A DNA stretch of 64,000 bases. It comes from Exilibacterium sp. (lineage in GTDB: Bacteria > Pseudomonadota > Gammaproteobacteria > Pseudomonadales > Cellvibrionaceae). Shown here one piece after another: positions 60,427 through 64,000 of the stretch. The stretch lies in assembly GCA_028280195.1 (NCBI GenBank), contig JANQMH010000061.1:62001-126000 (forward strand), written 5' to 3'. Position 1 is the stretch's first letter; each line of letters starts with the position of its first letter. The notes below the pieces were generated by a model. The model did not search any database and was not told the origin of the DNA. It worked only from the letters and a program-made list of their open reading frames with translations. A program made the position numbers and the translations under genes.

Positions 60427-60597
60427 TCAGTGTCCGGGGTTAAAAAAATACGTTTCGATTTCGTGGTGTAGCGGCTCGCAGCCGAGCATACCGACCAAGG
60501 CCATGATGGCCAAAACAATGGTGCGGCGGCCGGCCGGCAGAAAGCGCGGTTCGACCAGGGCGCGCGCGTGCGGTGATTGGCGCATCGACACAGGCAT
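60427..60597 (-). CDS. 56-residue membrane protein ahead of czcC
   Basis: A short open frame with GAGAAGG seven bases before ATG 60597 and its stop five bases before the channel gene. Sequence MPVSMRQSPHARALVEPRFL leads into one hydrophobic helix with a cysteine (IVLAIMALVGMLGCEPLHHE) and a His-bearing end. Position and ribosome site make it a likely first gene of the efflux operon; it may help the pump. It overlaps the tail of the broken repressor frame. Family not recognised. Confidence 0.55.
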   Translation of the reverse strand: MPVSMRQSPHARALVEPRFLPAGRRTIVLAIMALVGMLGCEPLHHEIETYFFNPGH

Positions 60598-60793
60598 GGC
60601 CGGCCTTCTCGCGAATCGGCAGTCCCTTGCGGCAGAGGCGCTGTCGCGCCGATTACACCGTCGAGAGTGAGATTCTGCGAGAGAAACTCCTATGCCGGTG
60701 CATGGCGCGGGCGTCTATTTGCCCGCTTGCCCAAAGCTGCGCCAGCACTGCGATTTTCAGATCGCCTACTGCATTGAGCGCAGACTCACGCAT
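60550..60793 (-). pseudogene. BlaI/CopY-type repressor remnant
   Basis: From ATG 60793 the first 46 codons (VGDLKIAVLAQLWASGQIDA, then SLSTV) match the winged-helix start of BlaI/MecI/CopY repressors. A TAA at 60653-60655 replaces the usual Gln codon (CAA), and the frame then continues with the expected RLCRKGLPIREKAGHAC. Such regulators often head metal-efflux operons, so loss of it may leave the pump unregulated. Right-hand end is approximate. Confidence 0.6.
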
Positions 60794-60824
60794 ACAAGCC
60801 CCCAGTCGATGCGGGCATGTTAAC

Positions 60825-60860
60825 GCACAAAAAACCGATAGGCAATCGGTTTTTATGCTA
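60825..60860 (-). terminator. Terminator after DHA2 exporter; palindrome copy 2
   Basis: Read leftward, AAAAACCGATTGCCTATCGG and its T-run form a ten-base stem with a five-base loop, 18 bases after the exporter stop. It fits a rho-independent terminator and is also the second copy of the 36-base element at 60361-60396. Confidence 0.65.
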
Positions 60861-60878
60861 GGCGCACGTCCATTGAAC

Positions 60879-62459
60879 TCACGATTGTTCGCCGGTTTGT
60901 CCGATCCTGCGGACCTGCCGTAGCGCTACCGCGGCAAGCACAACGAGCACTGCGACGCTGATCGCGCTGAAGACCGCCGCAGCGGTGAAGCCTGCGATGA
61001 AAGCAATCTGCGCTTCCTCGATCAGCCCGGGCGGCAAGTCCGCAGCGATGGTGGATGCTGCCCAAAGGCTATCGCTGACCGCTTCGCGCGCGTTATCGGC
61101 AAGATTGTCCGGCACGTGTTGCAGCATCGTGCGGCGGTAGACGGCCGTGGCCAGGCTGCCGAGCACAGCGATGCCGAGCGAGACCCCCAGGTCCTGAACG
61201 GTCTCGGACATGGCTGAGGCCGACCCCGCTTTTTCGGGCGGCGCCGATCCGACGACCAGACCGGTGCCGAGCGCAGCGATGGTTCCAAGACCGAGATAGG
61301 CGAGCGAAAAGGAAGCAACCACCATAGTCACGGCTGCCCTGTCGTTGCCCAATTGGGTCAGCATCAGATAGCCGACAACGGACAGACCGAGCCCGCCGGC
61401 TACCACGAAGCCCGGTCGGACCCGCCGCGCAACAAGCGGGGCGCCGATACCCGCCACGACCATGGCGAGCGCGGGTGGTCCCATCCAGAGGCCGGCGACT
61501 AAGGGCGAAAAGCCGGCCACCAGTTGCAAATATTGTGTGACGAGTAACATCGTTCCGCCGACCGCTATCAACCCGAAGAGCAACACGATCAGCGCCACCG
61601 AAAAGGCTCTGTTAGCAAACAGGCTCATGTCGAGCAGCGGGTCGGACAGTCCCCTCTGCCGTCGAACAAAGAGCACCGCGAAGCAGGCGCCGATCGCAAC
61701 CGCAGCGCTCGCGTCGAGAGTGAAGCCGTACTTCGCGAGCTGCTTGATGCCGTAGATCACCGGCAGCATCGCGGCGAGCGAGAGTGCCACGCTGGAGAGA
61801 TCGATCCGTCCGGCGTTCGGCGCCCGGTACTCCGGCAGCAGCAGGGGGGCGAGCAAAAGCAAGAGAGCGACAATAGGCACGGCGAGAAGGAAGGCGGCAC
61901 CCCACCAGAAATGCTCGAGCAGTGCGCCGCCCACGATCGGGCCCATCGCCATACCGAGCGCAAACATCGTCGCCCACACCCCGAAGCCGAGCGCGCGTTG
62001 ACGCGGATCGGCAAACAGATTACTGATGAGCGCCAGCGTCGAGGGCATCAGCGTTGCGCCGGCGATGCCGAGCGCAGCCCGCGCCGCGATCAGCATGGTC
62101 GTGCTGGTCGAAAAGGCGGCAACCACCGAAGCTACGGCAAACGCAGTCGCACCGATCATCAGGAGCTTGCGCCGTCCGATCCGATCTCCCAGCGTGCCCA
62201 TGGTGATCAGAAAACCCGCGATCATGAAGCCATAGGCGTCCATGATCCAAAGTGCCTCGGTGCTCGTCGGCTGCAGATCCGCGGCGAGCGCAGGCAAGGC
62301 CAGATGCAGTAGTGTCAGATCGAGGCCAAGCAGAATGGTCGGCAAGGCCAGCAGCGCCAGCCCCAGCCATTGCCGCGCGCCAGCTCTGGCGGGCAATGCC
62401 GGTTTGGCCCGAAATCTTGCTCCAGGACGTGAACTTTGTATGTCGTACTGATCCGTCAT
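60879..62459 (-). CDS. DHA2-family multidrug exporter (SmvA/QacA-like)
   Basis: 526 residues from ATG 62459 (GGAGG ahead). Fourteen membrane helices; start LALLALPTILLGLDLTLLHL with WIMDAYGFMIAGFLITMGTL and the motif GDRIGRRKLLM are hallmarks of SmvA/QacA exporters. Proton-driven export of cationic biocides is the usual role. It diverges from the regulator at 62534. Confidence 0.92.
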   Translation of the reverse strand: MTDQYDIQSSRPGARFRAKPALPARAGARQWLGLALLALPTILLGLDLTLLHLALPALAADLQPTSTEALWIMDAYGFMIAGFLITMGTLGDRIGRRKLLMIGATAFAVASVVAAFSTSTTMLIAARAALGIAGATLMPSTLALISNLFADPRQRALGFGVWATMFALGMAMGPIVGGALLEHFWWGAAFLLAVPIVALLLLLAPLLLPEYRAPNAGRIDLSSVALSLAAMLPVIYGIKQLAKYGFTLDASAAVAIGACFAVLFVRRQRGLSDPLLDMSLFANRAFSVALIVLLFGLIAVGGTMLLVTQYLQLVAGFSPLVAGLWMGPPALAMVVAGIGAPLVARRVRPGFVVAGGLGLSVVGYLMLTQLGNDRAAVTMVVASFSLAYLGLGTIAALGTGLVVGSAPPEKAGSASAMSETVQDLGVSLGIAVLGSLATAVYRRTMLQHVPDNLADNAREAVSDSLWAASTIAADLPPGLIEEAQIAFIAGFTAAAVFSAISVAVLVVLAAVALRQVRRIGQTGEQS

Positions 62460-62511
62460 GTCGCCTCCGCGTTCGAGGCGCATTATCGATGCAGTATATA
62501 ACTGTTACAAT

Positions 62512-62528
62512 ATAGGTAATTATCCTAT
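62512..62528. promoter_or_regulatory. Inverted repeat in the divergent promoter
   Basis: ATAGG-N7-CCTAT lies in the 74-base space between exporter and regulator. Likely operator of the divergent regulator. Confidence 0.5.
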
Positions 62529-62533
62529 TACTG

Positions 62534-63337
62534 ATGGCGATAGCTTTGTCCGATCGTACCCTTGCGCGCACACGTAGTGATCTGTCCGACTTCGTCACGC
62601 GCCACCGCAAAAAACTCAAGCCTGCCGATGTCGGGCTGCCTACCACCGGCGGCCGCCGCACGCCGGGTCTCAGGCGCGAGGAAGTGGCTGCGCTGGCCGG
62701 CGTTGGGCTCACCTGGTATACATGGTTCGAGCAGGGTCGTGATATCCAGGTTTCAGAGAACTTTCTACTCAGAGTCTCGAAGGCTTTGAAACTCGATGAC
62801 GCCGAGTGCAGCCATCTCTTTCTCCTCGCCCACAGGCGCCCGCCGCCTCCGGAAGCCCGGCAATGGCCATCGGTCGACCCGCCAATCCAGCAATTGCTGG
62901 ACGACCTGCCGGCGCGACCCGCTTACGTCTCGAATCTTCGCTGGGATGTCATCGCCTGGAACGCCGCGGCTGATCGCCTGTTCGACTTCTCCGCTCGGGC
63001 GCAAGGGGACTGCAACATCATCCGTATGCTCTTTGCCGATCCGGACCTGCGCCGCCGCCTGCCGGCGTGGCGGGAAGACGCACCCCGGTTGCTCGCACAG
63101 TTCCGCTGCGATCTGGCGGCCGCGCCGGACGACCCGGCCATGCTTCGGCTGATCGGCGAACTCAAAAAGCTGTCGCCTGATTTTCGGTGCTGGATGGAAC
63201 AGCCGGGCATGGAAGGCTATGGCTGGGGCGTCCGTGTCGTGCTAGCTGATGATGGCACGCGCCATAGCTTTGTTCATCAGATGCTGATCGTAGACGAGCA
63301 CCGCCATTTAAAAATGGTCGTCTATTTCGAGGAATGA
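62534..63337 (+). CDS. MmyB-type XRE regulator
   Basis: 267 residues. N-terminal helix-turn-helix (RRTPGLRREEVAALAGVGLT with WYTWFEQGRDIQVSENFLLR) and the MmyB-like ligand domain (LPARPAYVSNLRWDVIAWNA, GDCNIIRMLFADPDLRR). Such proteins usually control an adjacent exporter or dehydrogenase. Divergent from the DHA2 exporter, which it probably regulates. Confidence 0.88.
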   Translation: MAIALSDRTLARTRSDLSDFVTRHRKKLKPADVGLPTTGGRRTPGLRREEVAALAGVGLTWYTWFEQGRDIQVSENFLLRVSKALKLDDAECSHLFLLAHRRPPPPEARQWPSVDPPIQQLLDDLPARPAYVSNLRWDVIAWNAAADRLFDFSARAQGDCNIIRMLFADPDLRRRLPAWREDAPRLLAQFRCDLAAAPDDPAMLRLIGELKKLSPDFRCWMEQPGMEGYGWGVRVVLADDGTRHSFVHQMLIVDEHRHLKMVVYFEE

Positions 63338-63511
63338 GCGCTGGTGCGATGTCGTTGTGCATGGATAGCGCCTTGGCCCTCTATATACAGGCAGCTGCCT
63401 ACACAATCCTCGCGTTGCAAATACCCTCAAGCCCGGCGGTAAAGAATCAGTGAGTTATTGCAGTTGAACCCCGGGGCCGGGTATAAGAATAGAGGAGCCT
63501 TCACGGCTTCT

Positions 63512-63883
63512 CTACTCCAAATAGCCGTGACCGCGGTTGTTGATACTGACTACGACGCCGTTTTCGAAGCGCACTTGCTTGATCAGTTTGCTGGGGCCGA
63601 AGTTATAGATCCAATCCTCAACGACCACTTCCACCAAAGATCGTTGATGCAGCAATAATTCGTCATCAGTAGCGTCGTCGGTCGTTCTGTCCCAGTGTCG
63701 GGATCTCGGCAGGCCGGAGCGGTAAACATTGCGCACTTGGACATAACTGGGTTCACCGCACAGCTTTTGTACTTTGAGTTGATGGTCGCCCTTGGCGATT
63801 AATTTGGTGCCGCAGCGCATCGCAATGGCCGGGTCGGACGCCAGTAAGGCAGCGGTTATCAGGCTCCAGCAGATCGACTTCAT
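63512..63883 (-). CDS. DUF2845 exported protein
   Basis: 123 residues with a signal peptide (SICWSLITAALLASDPAIA). Motifs MRCGTKLIAKGDHQLKVQKL, CGEPSYVQVRNVYRSGL, VEDWIYNFGPSKLIKQVRFE and NGVVVSINNRGHGY fit DUF2845, small periplasmic proteins of unknown role. It looks host-like and marks the right edge of the efflux region. The 174 bases before it and the 117 after it hold no gene. Confidence 0.85.
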   Translation of the reverse strand: MKSICWSLITAALLASDPAIAMRCGTKLIAKGDHQLKVQKLCGEPSYVQVRNVYRSGLPRSRHWDRTTDDATDDELLLHQRSLVEVVVEDWIYNFGPSKLIKQVRFENGVVVSINNRGHGYLE

Positions 63884-64000
63884 AACACACTATCTCGGTG
63901 ATGATTAACCGGACCAAATATAATACCAGTAGCTGAATAGGAGCTGAATAAGCGGAAGGGCATATATGTCAATGTGGCCAAACAGTAAGCGCTTGTATTG

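Overview
The window looks like chromosomal DNA of a high-GC, Gram-negative gammaproteobacterium. Outer-membrane beta-barrels, lipoproteins, an OmpA protein, an AbgT transporter, a quinoprotein alcohol-oxidation cluster with cytochrome c-550 PedF, and a FisR-controlled sulfide-oxidation locus fit a marine, Cellvibrionales-like heterotroph. This placement is inference from gene content only. No rRNA, tRNA, CRISPR array, transposase or integrase was recognised.

Left part (1-23 kb). A cut-off exported protein is followed by three consecutive outer-membrane barrel genes (915-2999), a 188-bp element bounded by 29-bp inverted repeats, and a lipoprotein acylase of the penicillin-amidase family. Then comes a compact operon of a VIT-domain membrane protein with a PEP-CTERM-like tail, an exosortase and a small EpsI-like partner (5648-9341). 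Next are an AbgT transporter, a large FG-GAP lipoprotein, and a sulfur module. In that module a three-cysteine sigma-54 activator (FisR type) diverges from a persulfide dioxygenase, a DUF442-sulfide:quinone oxidoreductase fusion and a SulP permease, with a clear -24/-12 promoter between them. A LuxR-type solo regulator follows.

Middle part (23-37 kb). This is an alcohol-oxidation region. It holds a LuxR-type response regulator, a PAS hybrid kinase with a FIST sensor, an ExaC-like aldehyde dehydrogenase, a NosR-like membrane iron-sulfur protein, a free-standing PqqD-like protein, cytochrome c-550 PedF, a PQQ alcohol dehydrogenase of calcium type and a pentapeptide-repeat protein. The alcohol would be oxidised in the periplasm, electrons passed to PedF, and the aldehyde finished in the cytoplasm. 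The two-component/FIST proteins probably control expression.

Right-middle part (37-49 kb). Here are a DUF72 protein, an OmpA protein, a cytochrome-fused PQQ sugar-dehydrogenase-like lipoprotein, a periplasmic WD40-like protein, an M12-type metalloprotease, and an operon pairing a CoA-transferase/GNAT fusion with a histone-deacetylase-family hydrolase. The last pair suggests acyl donor, acetylation and deacetylation linked in one unit.

Right part (about 49.6-63.4 kb). This looks like an acquired efflux island: an ABC exporter with its TetR regulator and a palindromic operator, a His-rich heavy-metal RND tripartite pump, a DHA2 drug exporter and its divergent regulator. It carries decay marks: a 132-bp inverted copy of the ABC junction left outside the operon (48147-48278), an MFS gene reduced to its two ends, and a BlaI/CopY-type repressor gene broken by a stop codon. 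Ordinary host-type sequence (a DUF2845 protein) resumes at the right end.
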